This document shows positions 34,285 through 44,639 of a stretch of 64,000 nucleotides of DNA, piece after piece. Positions within the stretch are counted from its first letter, which is position 1. Each line of letters opens with the position of its first letter. The position numbers and the translations under genes are program-made. The DNA lies in contig OZ038487.1 in the NCBI GenBank assembly GCA_964036315.1, positions 58,210,842 through 58,274,841 on the forward strand, written 5' to 3'. The notes beneath the pieces are model-generated. The model saw only the letters and a list, made by a program, of their open reading frames with translations, was not told where the DNA came from and ran no database searches. Source of the DNA: Acanthosepion esculentum (taxonomy: Eukaryota; Mollusca; Cephalopoda; Sepiida; Sepiidae).

Positions 34285-35170
34285 CTTTTATCATATAAAC
34301 AAAAACAGTTCACTCTCTACAACTTCGTTTTGGTGCATTTCAACTGCACTTCGACGGGTGAGAACAAAAATGGTTATGAGCATTTCTGCTAGTAGGCAAG
34401 CCGTATGTGAAACCTCACTTCCTTTCTTCCATTTGCTTGAGAAAAAATATACATAAAGCAAATAGGTGACGGAGGGAAACAATAGTGCGTGTTGATAGCA
34501 GTTTGGTGAAGGATGGGTGAAGGGCTGAATGCTGGCTAGTCTGGGAAGATTCCTTATCGATAGCCACGGTCAAAAGTTTAGGCACATCATCTCACAAGCG
34601 TCCTAAGAGGTGGGGGAGAAAAGGAATGAATAGGAGATAGTAATACGATGGAGTAGGTAGGGGGTAAATTCTAGAGATAATTATAGTAGTAATTGTGAAT
34701 GCTTTTTTGGGGGGTTACTATAAAAACCAAGCTAAAGCTGAATTGCATATATTTATGTTGGAGTTAACACAACTAATTCTGTAATCAATGGAAGTGTTTT
34801 ATAAATTAATAAATTTAGAAGTGTTGATTTCTTCTTGGTATGTTGGATATATAAGTTTAGGGATATATAAATGATTTAGAAATTAAATATAAGTAGAAAA
34901 AAGTATGGGATATTAATATAACTTTTATAATCTAATTTTGACCTATTTTCGAACATTATAACGTGTAGAATAAGTATGTATGTAAAACAATTTATCTGAA
35001 AGTATTAACAGTAATATATATGCAAAAAAGGGAAAACATTTTAAGAACCATAATCTAAGATATATTGGTCGAGAGGTACATAAGAAGGTAGGAAATATAT
35101 CAAAAGAGGTGAGTTATAATTTTAAACGTTTAGAGTAATGGAATTAAGAACTTAGCAAGATTGAAATGTT
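34281..35170 (-). mobile_element. PLE 3' tail (family 2)
   Basis: Contiguous with the endonuclease at 35160-35930 on the same strand. The segment 34281-34860 matches 40036-40620 (GTGCATTTCAACTGCAC, AAATGGTTATGA, GCACATCATCTCACAAGCG, AGTTGAATTGCAT-like) and parts of 40803-41180 and 51225-51690. It ends at (TA)n. Confidence 0.7.
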
Positions 35171-35929
35171 AGATCCTTAATATGTCTACAAAAAACTGTG
35201 GTTTCATATATTTGGTTTAATAATTGGGTGTTGTTCTGAAGTTTCAATAATACATATTTTCTCCTGCAAACATAAAAAGCAATGTTCGTTCAAAGAATTA
35301 CAAGTGGCTTGTCTTAGGATTTTCCATTTAACCTTAGGTGTCTTTCCTTCTTCCTTCAGTTTCCAAACATATTTTGAAAGTGATGTCATATTACGGTTGC
35401 CTGTATTTGCAAAAGGAGTTTTTGCGATTGTAATATCTATCCTTAAAAGATCTGCTAGTTGATCCCACATACAGCTTAATATCTCTGGGGTTATCATTTG
35501 ATGAGATATAGCACATATAGACTAAGGCTTTCGTTAAGCACCTGTTTAATAATGGACATTGATCGGCGTTTCTGCAATTACATAGCTCTTTTTCTTGGGG
35601 TGTATTAGAATTTGTGCTTAGGTTGCGTTTATTATCGTTATGAAGTTTCAGTATTCTATTGTTGTGTGATTTAATAATTTTGTCAATATTTCTAGAACAT
35701 CTATAACTAATTTTTAAGGTATTGCGGTTGAAGATTGGACTTAATTTACTCTTCGTAGGAAAGTGCTTGTTAATTAGATTTAATAATGTGTGTCCTAATT
35801 TGGTACGGACTAATTTGTTGAAGGTAGGTGTATACCAAATTATTCTCCTTCTATTGATTTTTTTAGAGTAACTAACTACAATTTTCTCTATATTTAATTT
35901 CGGAAGATCTGTAACCACTGCCGGTTTTG

Positions 35930-35930
<1 letters not shown>
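35160..35930 (-). pseudogene. PLE GIY-YIG endonuclease region (family 2), frameshifted
   Basis: Minus strand: LPKLNIEKIVVSYSKKINRR, IIWYTPTFNKLVRTKLGHTL, LINKHFPTKSKLSPIFNRNT, LKISYRCSRNIDKIIKSHN, a Cys motif CNCRNADQCPLLNRC, then the endonuclease core LYVGSTSRSFKDRYYNRKNS. A frameshift near 35400 moves to TSLSKYVWKLKEEGKTPKVK, WKILRQA and a final CFLCLQEKICII. The Cys motif before the GIY-YIG core and the SLSKYVWxLK block are typical of one PLE group. GIY reads LYV and YIG reads YVG. The reverse transcriptase is missing, cut at (TA)n. Confidence 0.85.

Positions 35931-36022
<92 letters not shown>
35931..36022. repeat. (TA)n microsatellite
   Basis: About 90 bp of TA replacing the 5' part of the PLE. 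Confidence 0.98.
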
Positions 36023-36211
36023 AAGTAATACATCGATTTATTTGTTAGTCTAACATTATTTCTATGAATGTTATTTATACTGAGCACACGTGTTTGAATA
36101 GACATCTATGCGAATGGGCATTTGACTAAATCAGTATCACAAGACTACCACATCTTCTAAGGGCATAATAGTAAAATCTGAAGGCCTACTTTAAAACTTG
36201 GAAGATGTCAA

Positions 36212-36212
<1 letters not shown>

Positions 36213-36243
<31 letters not shown>
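36213..36243. repeat. (TA)n microsatellite
   Basis: About 30 bp of TA abutting the PLE terminal repeat. Confidence 0.97.
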
Positions 36244-36248
<5 letters not shown>

Positions 36249-37205
36249 TTTCATTAAAAACGACTGACAAGGTGCTTTTATTTAGTTTTTTTTTATATAA
36301 TTTCTCGTGCGATCTAATAAACGCTGATTAATAACGGATTTCCTAATCAATTGTTGGATTTCCACATTAGGCGTTTCTTGTCCAAAGTAACTAATAGCAA
36401 CGGCGAGAATAGAAACATAAACAATAATATTAATATTTTTTATAAAAATCAGATGAACGAAAATTACAAACTGGATAAATGCAGAATTAATAACATTATA
36501 AAAAAATGCATAACACCAGTTGACAATAGCAAAGAAATTAGATTAATTATTTATTATAAAAAATTTAAAACTTCTAACCTTATAGTTAAAAATAATAATT
36601 CACCTCCTAGAACAAAATTAAATAGAGCAAACATTATTTACGAATTCAAATGCCCATTAAGGAATTGTATTCCTCAAGAATCAACTTTCGTAAATAATTA
36701 TATAGGCCACACTACAAATTGTTTAACACGCAGACTAACTCTGCACCTTTCTGACAATAGCTCAATTAGATCTCATTTAAATATTCATGGAGACCTACCG
36801 GACACTATTCGGAATATACTTGTCGACAACACTAATAAAATAGCATCATCCACTTGCAAAAAAGGCTAAAAATAATGGAAGAATTACTAATAAAAACAAA
36901 CAAACCAACACTTAATAATATTAATTTTGAACATGGACATAATGTCTTGACCGTGTTTTGAAACAAGAAAAATGAATCATTTTATAAAACATACATATAA
37001 CAAACTATTTCTACTTCTAACAGTTGAAATATAATCCTTGAAAATGGCTAAATGTATAGCCGAAAGCACTCGGATAAAAAGAACATTCGGACAGTTTTTA
37101 TATAATTTATCATCTGAAAAGAAAAACTTTATTAGATCGCACGAGAAATTATATAAAAAAACTAAATAAAAGCACCTTGTCAGTCGTTTTTAATGAAATG
37201 TGCAT
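36244..37205 (+). mobile_element. Penelope-like element (family 3), 5'-truncated, inverted terminal repeats
   Basis: 36244-36317 and 37131-37205 are near-perfect inverted repeats of 74 bp (GCACATTTCATTAAAAACGA at the left, TCGTTTTTAATGAAATGTGC at the right). The left copy is followed directly by the C-terminal part of the PLE protein and the right one is the end of the normal 3' tail. (TA)n lies at 36213-36243 and 37232-37318. Same family as the fold-back at 1-336. Confidence 0.85.
36322..36869 (+). pseudogene. PLE C-terminal fragment with GIY-YIG domain, frame intact
   Basis: About 180 codons open: NNGFPNQLLDFHIRRFLSKV (PLE thumb end), a linker rich in Asn/Lys, KTSNLIVKNNNSPP, NIIYEFKCPLRNC, VNNYIGHTTNCLTRRLTLHL, SIRSHLNIHG. 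NIIYEF and NYIGHTT are the GIY and YIG segments, with the RR-containing helix following. The fragment begins straight after the inverted terminal repeat (two stop codons in frame at about 36317) so the reverse transcriptase is missing, although the frame itself has no stops. The end, ASSTCKKG then a stop, may be a frameshifted terminus since the following bases read like a continuing coding tail in another frame. Confidence 0.8.
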
Positions 37206-37230
37206 GAAAGAAGGATTGCTGCCTAAATAC

Positions 37231-37231
<1 letters not shown>

Positions 37232-37318
<87 letters not shown>
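37232..37318. repeat. (TA)n microsatellite
   Basis: About 87 bp of TA. Confidence 0.98.
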
Positions 37319-37319
<1 letters not shown>

Positions 37320-38040
37320 AATAGGGATTCATAAACTGTACCTAGTTAGAAAATTCCACAATTTATTACGTAAAACAATACTTGAATGAATCCTGATAAA
37401 TATTGTTCTCCTCATTAAGCACACGTCAAACATTATTATATCACCAACTTTTAAACAATCAATACGGAAAGAATCTAATATCTGCCTACCAGCAACCACG
37501 ACCGGTGTAATCGAAATTCTTTCACTCGTACAGAAAACATCCCCCAATCAACATATGTACCGTACCAGATATAAATCGAAATATCTATTAAACTCAGACA
37601 CGCACAACTACGCACACACACGTTATCAACCAAATCCCCCATAGATCAACTATGAGAGAAAAACAAAAGAATTATACGCATCTATGCTATTTGACAAGGC
37701 AAATACAAGTGAGGTGCACTCATCCAATGAAAAACAAATGACACAATATTTTTTAAAAGTGCCAGTGTTTTCTTAAATTTTCTATATTTAATTTTCTGAT
37801 GAAGCGTAAATAAAATCGAAACATGTGAAATTAATAGGCGTTTCTTTATAAATTAATACACTTTTAACGGATGTGTCAATAATACGTTCTCACTCAAAAT
37901 ATGCCTATACACATGTAGTTATCTTTTAAAAGATTTCTTCTCTATTATTTACGACATCTCTCACCATTTTGGTCACCTTTTCTTTTCGCAATTTTCTCTA
38001 GAAGCAGCAGAAGTTTAAGCCGAATGTAAAACATTGTCTG
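37319..38040. other. No gene; PLE-like motif at 37796
   Basis: The 72-codon minus frame 37329-37547 is not recognised. Contains the hammerhead-like motif listed separately. Confidence 0.4.
37796..37828 (+). ncRNA. Hammerhead-like motif with perfect core boxes
   Basis: CTGATGA (37796-37802), AGCG...ATCG spacer without a good stem II, GAAAC (37818-37822), then ATGT giving the self-complementary ACATGT. The expected cleavage base is G rather than A, C or U. Probably a decayed PLE tail. Confidence 0.35.
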
Positions 38041-38350
38041 CCATTGTCGCTTTAACAGTGGTTGTCCATTAATGGGAATGGAAACGTTCCTGGCGCCATT
38101 TTTATGTCCGCGGCGTCAGATTGACCGATGCAAACCGATAAGAGGCTGACATCATTTTATTCCCTGCTGCCATTTTAGCTTGCAATGCGCAAGCGCTATG
38201 GAATTCGACTGTTGTTTCTTTCCGGTTTGGAATTGAGTCGCAGAAACGAATGACCTTCTGTTGTATCCGGGGGACAGTGCTAGCGACTATAGTTTTTGCG
38301 GGGGCGAGTGTAGAAGTAGGGTACAAGAAAGAAGTGATCTAGCAACAGGT
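38040..38350. promoter_or_regulatory. CpG-rich patch, possible promoter
   Basis: About 17 CpG in 240 bases, far denser than the rest of the window, with two GCCATTTT motifs (38096 and 38169), which resemble YY1-type sites often found near start sites. No TATA box and no recognisable first exon follow. Could equally be a young transposon piece. Confidence 0.25.
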
Positions 38351-39258
38351 AGAGTGCAGCCAGAATTATTTGAGTGTATAAAAGGAAGAGAAAGCGAACA
38401 TCAAGAAGGAGTGATAAAAGCAGCACGAAAAAAAAAACGGAGAGCTTTTATTATACGACGGAGACATGTGTTCTTGTACGATTATTGCCAAGTGTTTGCA
38501 GAAAAGTAAACGACAAACAACATGAAAACAAACGGGCAAATTTATCCGAGGCACAAAAACCTTCAATAAAGATGGACAGTAACGGGATGTAAATGAGGGG
38601 ACGTTGTAAGGAAAGGTGGAAATGCCAAAGAGGAAGAGAGCACGAGTAAAATGATCGCCTTGTAGTAACTGAAAACAATTCTGTAGCAATGAGTGAAGAA
38701 TGGTTCAATGAATATCAGCGCAAAAAAGAATATTGAAATTAAGGAAAGAAAATGCCAAAAACGAAAGCTAGAATAAAACAAAAACAGAATAAAACCAAAT
38801 TAAAAAACAAGAATATTTATTTGTTTCGGAGAACACAAAACTGACATCGCGATATGATCAGTTCTTGTAATATCATGGGGATGACTGTTCGTTGTAGAAT
38901 AGGCTGAAGTCACACAGACACACATCATATATTGTGGAGAAATTGACGGTTCAGTCGGGGAAAGAGTAATGTGCTTACTTGGTTTGATGATACTTGTTCA
39001 CAAAAGAAGTTAACTTTTTACTATTTTTTTATAAATTTACTTAGTCTCGTGAATTGTTACCACGTGATCCCTGAAGTGGTTATAAAGAAAATGTTTTTCC
39101 TCCTTTCTTTTTCGCTCTTCTCGTAACTTCATGCAAGTTATCAGACGATCAGTCTCGGAAAGAAATATATTTTTTCGCAACATAAGGTAAGTAATTTTGC
39201 AGCTTTCCTCGGCTTTCACCGTCTCTGGACTTTTTAGGGTGTTGAAATTTTCTCGAAA

Positions 39259-39265
<7 letters not shown>
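38351..39265. other. No recognised gene
   Basis: Overlapping frames on both strands (for example 38366-38689 minus) are not recognised. A splice-donor-like AAGGTAAGTA occurs at 39183. Confidence 0.35.
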
Positions 39266-39330
<65 letters not shown>

Positions 39331-39350
39331 GTGTGTATATGTATTGGTGT
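39266..39350. repeat. (TA)n with ATACAT/TGTGTA ends
   Basis: TA run 39268-39327 with imperfect flanks. Confidence 0.95.
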
Positions 39351-39354
39351 AACA

Positions 39355-39590
39355 GAAAAAAATGTCCAAATCATATAACTATAAAATTGTCCATTTGTTA
39401 GATTAAGCACTGAATCATTGTATTCGCCCAGGTTTTTATAACACTATTGAACTCTGCTTTGAGCAATAAGAATGTATAATTACTCTCCAAGCGAAAGAGA
39501 AGAATCGTGATGAGATCGATCATAAGCGAAAAAGACATGTTCATCAATAATTAATGATAGCTAAGCATTGAAAGTTCATGAAGTATTGAA
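39355..39590 (+). mobile_element. MITE-like repeat, copy 2
   Basis: Reverse complement of 29165-29480. Starts GTAACAG...ATGTCCAAATC and a second degenerate 25-bp unit. Lies between (TA)n tracts. Confidence 0.6.
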
Positions 39591-39594
39591 ATTT

Positions 39595-39612
39595 GAATAT
39601 ATATATATATGT

Positions 39613-39659
<47 letters not shown>

Positions 39660-39961
39660 TATATGTAGACATATATATGACTATATATATATAAATATAT
39701 GTATAGATACATATATATATACATCTATACATATATACATATATATACAAATATATATGTATACATATATATACATATACATGCATATATATATGTATAC
39801 ATATATACACATATATATATGTATACATATATATATACATATATATATGTATACATATATATCTGTATACATATATATATATACATATATATACATATAT
39901 ATTATATGTATATATATATATATGTATACATATATATACATACATAAATGTATACATATAT

Positions 39962-40005
<44 letters not shown>

Positions 40006-40035
40006 CCATATATATATATATATATATATTTATTT
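39595..40035. repeat. TA/ATACAT compound microsatellite, 440 bp
   Basis: Alternating TATATA, GTATACATA and ACATATA blocks. Long frames on both strands are Tyr-Ile-His repeats without meaning. Confidence 0.97.
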
Positions 40036-41279
40036 TTTATAATTTTATCATATAGACAAAACCATTTTACTCATTACAAAGATGCAACTTGGTTTCAGTG
40101 CATTTCAACTGCACATCGACGGTTGAGGGTCGAAAATGGTTATGAACAATCCTGTTTGTAGGCAAACCGGATGTGAAACCTCACTTCCTTTTTTCCATTT
40201 GTTTGAGAAGAAAAATATATATACAAAAAATATATCTAAGTATCTGAGTGAAACAATAATGGTTCTTGATAGCAGTTTGGTGAAAGATTGACCGGGTGTT
40301 TAATGTTGATTGGTCTGTGGAAATTTTTTCGCTGATAAACATCGGTCAAGAGTTTAGGCACATCATCTCACAAGCGTCCTAAGATTGAGAGGTAGGGGAG
40401 GGAAGATAGAGATAGGGGATAATATTACATTTGAGTAGGTAATAATTGTAGAGTTAGCTTTAGTAGTAATTGGGAATGTTATTTTTTGGTTTTTCTATAA
40501 GATTTCTAAAGTTGAATTGCATTTATTTATGTTGGGGTTATCACTATTTATTTTGTAATCAATGAACGTGTTTTGTGGATTAAAATTTAGGAGTGGTGAT
40601 CTCCTCTAAGAAAAATAAGGGATGCTAATATAACCTTTTCCAATCAACTTTTTGGAATATTCCTGGATCGATGTAATCCCTATCCTATTATGTACCTCTC
40701 CACTAATATATTTATGATCCTTAATTTTTTTTTCCATATATATTATAGGTAATACTTTCATTTAAATCGTTTTACATCCATACTTATTCTACACACTCTA
40801 CGATCCAGGAATATTCCAAAAAGTTGATTGGAAAAGGTTATATTAGCATCCCTTATTTTTCTTAGAGGAGATCACCACTCCTAAATTTGAATCCACAAAA
40901 CACATTCATTGATTACAAAATAAATAGTGATAACCCCAACATAAATAAATGCAATTCAACTTTAGAAATCCTATAGAAAAACATATTTTTGCATGTATAT
41001 TTTTCTTCTCAAACAAATGGAAAAAGGAAGTGACGTTTCACATCCGGCTTGCCTACAAGCAGGATTGTTCATAACCATTTTCGACCCTCACGCGTCGATG
41101 TGCAGTTGAAATGCACTGAAACCAAGTTGCATATTTGTTGTGAGTAAAATGGTTTTGTCTATATGATGAAATTATAATAAATAAATAATTATCGCTCTAC
41201 TACCTGTATCGAGCTCTTTTTTTAATTAACGCTGCGAACGTTGGAATTTATATATTACTTTCGTTCTCATCGCAACGGA
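40036..41279. mobile_element. Two PLE family 2 tails, head-to-head inverted
   Basis: 40040-40673 and 40803-41180 are inverted copies: GACAAAACCATTTTACTCA with TGAGTAAAATGGTTTTGTC at the outside, CCAATCAACTTTTTGGAATA with TATTCCAAAAAGTTGATTGG at the centre. The right arm lacks about 290 bp present in the left (roughly 40215-40485). Both match the tail at 34281-34860. The centre is a 130-bp AT-rich spacer. (TA)n follows at 41279-41302. Confidence 0.8.
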
Positions 41280-41553
41280 TATATATATATATATATATAT
41301 ATTTAAAAATTAGTTATTCAAAAATTCGCTTGAAGATGAAACAAAACTAATGCTTTTAATTTAATTATATAATGAAATTTGAAGTTTTTAGCTTAAGTTT
41401 TTGAAACATGGTTATATATGTGGAGCGAATAAACCATATTTTAAATCAGTTAATTTATAATATTTATGCTCTGTAAATTTTCATTGAGCACTGTTTTGTA
41501 AAAATAAAATCATTAATAAGAACACCAGATTATATATCTTACTGTTCTTTCTT

Positions 41554-41555
<2 letters not shown>

Positions 41556-41606
<51 letters not shown>

Positions 41607-41620
41607 AAATATATGTGTAC

Positions 41621-41651
<31 letters not shown>

Positions 41652-41668
41652 CATTCATATATATATTC

Positions 41669-41741
<73 letters not shown>

Positions 41742-41777
41742 CATAGATACATATATACGCATATGTATATACATATA
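41556..41777. repeat. TA/ATACAT compound microsatellite
   Basis: TA runs with ATACAT and ATATTC interruptions up to the TA target of the Tc1-like element. Confidence 0.97.
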
Positions 41778-42903
41778 CAGGGCTTGGACAAAATAATTGG
41801 AACAGGTACAAATTCCACTCCTATATTTCAAAGACCTATTATATTAATAACTTTAACTAAAACTTTGTAATTCAGGTTATATCTATTGTAAATACGTTTA
41901 TTTGTCTAAATTACTCTTTTTATCTTATTTACTTTTAGAATTTAGTAAAATTTAAGCTAAATGCGTGGCCTGTCCGAGTTCGAAAAAGAGCAAATTGCTG
42001 GAACTCGCATGGCAGGAGCCTCGATCACTAAGGTTGCTGAACTGTTTGGTTTTTCAAGAACTACCATATCAAGAACTATCACGCAATTCGAGAAACAGGG
42101 CAAAACCTCTAGCAACCGTAGCAATTCGCGCCGAGTTCCATAAGGCTGCATATCATGGGAGAGCCGCCGTAAGGAAACCTTTCTCTCCACTCACAACATT
42201 TAGAAGAGGTTGAAGTGGTGCAGAGATCTCAATGCCTGGTCTGCAGACCAATGGAAGCAAGTCATATTCTCAGAGGAGTCCAGTTTTTCTCTTTTCCCAA
42301 CTTCAGGGCGAATTTATGTGTGGAGGCAGCCCAAAGAAGTTTACAACCCTGACTGCCTTCTTCCAACAGTGAAGCATGGAGGTGGATCAGTGATAGTTTG
42401 GGCCGTCATATCATGGAAATGTCTCAGTCCAATAGTTGCCCTGCATGGTAGAATCAACAGCAAAGATTAACTGAACATTTTGGGAAATCATATTCATCCA
42501 ATGGCCCAGACTTTATTCCCTGATGGTGACTGCATCTTCCAAGACGATTATGCTCCAATACATACCGCTCGTGTGGTTAAGAATTGGTATGAAGAGCATG
42601 AAAGTGAGCTAGAACATATGGAGTGGCCTCCCCAATCTCCAGATATCAATATTATTAAACATTTGTGGTGCATTTTGGGGCGACAAATTAGGAGCCGCTA
42701 TCCTCCACCGTCGTGTCTTAAAGAGCTGGATCGGGTATTAGTGGAAGAATGGCTGAAAATTCCTCTGGATGAAGTCAGGAAGATGTATGATTCCATTCCT
42801 AGACGTATTAAAGCTGTCTGTGAGACTAAAGGAGGACCAACTCTATATTAAATAAATTTTCTTTGAATATAACAAGTGTTTCAATTATTTTGTCCAACCC
42901 CTG
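41778..42903 (+). mobile_element. Tc1-like transposon, both ends present
   Basis: Left end CAGGGCTTGGACAAAATAAT and reverse-complemented right end CAGGGGTTGGACAAAATAAT match at 19 of 20; the inverted repeat extends about 28 bp. TA duplications flank it (41776-41777, 42904-42905). Length 1126 bp; an internal deletion removes part of the DNA-binding region. It sits inside a TA/ATACAT microsatellite. Confidence 0.92.
41961..42851 (+). pseudogene. Tc1-like transposase, lightly damaged
   Basis: MRGLSEFEKEQIAGTRMAGA and TKVAELFGFSRTTISRTITQ form the first helix-turn-helix. A deletion of roughly 50-60 codons follows near 42140, with two frame changes and a partial YHGRAAVRKPF linker. From 42210 the catalytic half is open in the original frame except for one TAA at 42468: WKQVIFSEESSFSLFPTSGR, KHGGGSVIVWAVISW, CIFQDDYAPIHTARVVKNWY, QSPDINIIKHLWCILGRQIR, up to KGGPTLY. 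First catalytic Asp reads Glu (SEES) and the third-block Glu reads Lys (NIIKHLW), so it is inactive despite good overall preservation. Confidence 0.9.
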
Positions 42904-43025
42904 TATATGGATATGGATATGCATATACATGGATATCGATATGCACATGTATATATGCATATGTATATACATATATATGCATATATATACATATATATAC
43001 ATATATATATGCATATATATATACA
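42904..43025. repeat. ATACAT/TATGCA compound microsatellite
   Basis: Continuation of the microsatellite interrupted by the transposon. Confidence 0.95.
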
Positions 43026-43067
43026 TACCTGAAGAAGGTCGGAGCATACAACGGCCGAAACGTTGTA
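43026..43067 (+). ncRNA. Hammerhead ribozyme-like motif in PLE-like tail
   Basis: TAC/GTA stem I (43026-43028 with 43065-43067), CTGAAGA (43029-43035), extra A, stem II GGTCG/CGGCC (five pairs, one G-U), GAAA (43057-43060), CGT, T: palindromic ACGT stem III and GUU cleavage triplet. The tail continues to about 43110 (GGACAATAGTCCAAATAAT) between microsatellites. Confidence 0.5.
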
Positions 43068-43109
43068 ATAAATATGGCGACAAAGATGAGGACAATAGTC
43101 CAAATAATC

Positions 43110-43164
43110 TATATATATATATACATATATATATATGCATATATATATATATATACATATATAC

Positions 43165-43217
<53 letters not shown>

Positions 43218-43234
43218 TACACACACTCACGTAC

Positions 43235-43272
<38 letters not shown>
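43110..43272. repeat. TA/ATACAT and (CA)n microsatellites
   Basis: TA-type repeats, (AC)n at 43200-43232, then TA again to 43272. Confidence 0.97.
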
Positions 43273-43276
<4 letters not shown>

Positions 43277-43855
43277 CCAGGGTTATTCTCCAACTTATTC
43301 AAGATGATCATCGCGCTATCAAGTTGTCTCATCTACGATTACATTTTCAAGTCATTTTTTTCAGTATTCTTTGGACTCCTCTCTCACCGGCCAAACGTCT
43401 CATGAATTGAGTTCTATCTTTTCTGTTTGATCTCTTGCCTCTAACTTGAAATGATTACCGCTCTCCCTGTTGTGAACTCCTGATCCTGTTTTCGTCTCTA
43501 CTGTTCCCTCTTTTCTAAACTTATTCGCCGTTCTCTTGATGGTCTTTGAATAGACTTTGAAGATGGAAGCCAGAGTATGAACGTTGGTACCATTACTGAA
43601 GGCCTAAATGATCTTTTTCCTCTTATCATTGCTCATTTGGAAAGGCAGTGGGGCTGACACAAAACGATTTTAACCGGTTCGATTTTATAATAACTCAGTT
43701 TTTTCAGTGATTCTGACGACAAATTGGGGCAAGTTGGCTAATTGTCTTATCTGAAAACCTGGAGAAAATAAACTCAATTAGTTCAGTGGTTGTTTTAGAT
43801 ATTAAACATTTTGTGAGATAGACAATTATACTGTTACACGATTTGGACAATTTTT
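43273..43855 (-). pseudogene. Tc1-type transposase N-terminus, copy B
   Basis: Opposite-strand match to 28008-28548. The minus-strand product from about 43635 reads MSNDKRKKII, stop, AFSNGTNVHTLASIFKVYSK, TIKRTANKFRKEGTVETKTG: a helix-turn-helix of Tc1/IS630 type. The outer end (43825-43855) has TGTTACACGATTTGGACAAT, one inverted unit of the 25-bp satellite, so that unit is the end sequence of this family. The catalytic half is absent. Confidence 0.65.
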
Positions 43856-43933
43856 ATTAGGTCGTTGCATAAAATCGTTCCTTTCTGTAATTTACTTTAA
43901 ATTTTTATTTAAAGTAAATTACAGAAAGGAACG
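43856..43933. mobile_element. Mariner-type end with perfect 27-bp fold-back
   Basis: TTAGGTCGTTGCATAAAATC resembles a mariner inverted end. It continues into an exact inverted repeat: 43876-43902 with 43907-43933, four-base loop. Possibly both ends of a mariner fused after loss of the whole interior. Confidence 0.6.
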
Positions 43934-44639
43934 AATAATAAAAATAAAATTGTCAATTTTTCTATTTTAATATTCTGATTAGTTAATGACTTCATAAGCT
44001 CACGGCAAGTTTTACGACAATAAATTATCCGTAGAAATTCCCCTATCGCATCTTTAAATATTTTAGCTTCACTACTTTGGCAAAATAGCGCAATAACAAT
44101 CATAAATATGAATACTGGTCGTTATTATAAGACGAAAGGGCATATCAACGAAAAGATTTGAATTTTACAACTTTTTGCATTTCACTGAAACTGTTGTTAA
44201 CCATTTCTATTTTCTCTTCATTCTTTCTTTCTTTCATTTTCTTTTCCAAGTAGGGTCCCTTATATTTAATTTCCATGTTTTCACGCGATTAAAATGGAAT
44301 AGTCTATTATGTATGAGGAACTGACAGGGTGTAATTGTCATGCGAACTACCTCAGGAACGAGTCAATGAATTCAGACACAAGCAAAATTATAATAGTATA
44401 CTTAATATTTATTAATAATTCAGCGTGAGCATTCAAAAATGTATTCTTCTTCATTCCTTATGACCTGCTAACGTTTCACTAACTATTCAATGCGTCTTGT
44501 CATCTATGGAGCGACCATTTTAAATGTTTCCGTACGCTGGAGTTTTGTTTAATAGACCCAATGATATCATCATAGAGAGACAAACCAAGCATGAGTCAAC
44601 GTTGAAAGGTACCTTAACGACATATACCAAATTTTAGCA
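43934..44639. other. No recognised gene
   Basis: The 64-codon minus frame 43909-44103 is not recognised. Confidence 0.4.

Noticed and set aside
39544..40161. Long open frames (143-197 codons) on both strands
   Set aside because: They read only Tyr-Ile-His repeats from TA/ATACAT microsatellites. The same holds for frames at 2094-2760, 3220-3660, 13095-13404, 32184-32746, 41539-41870, 42826-43410 and 56455-57187.
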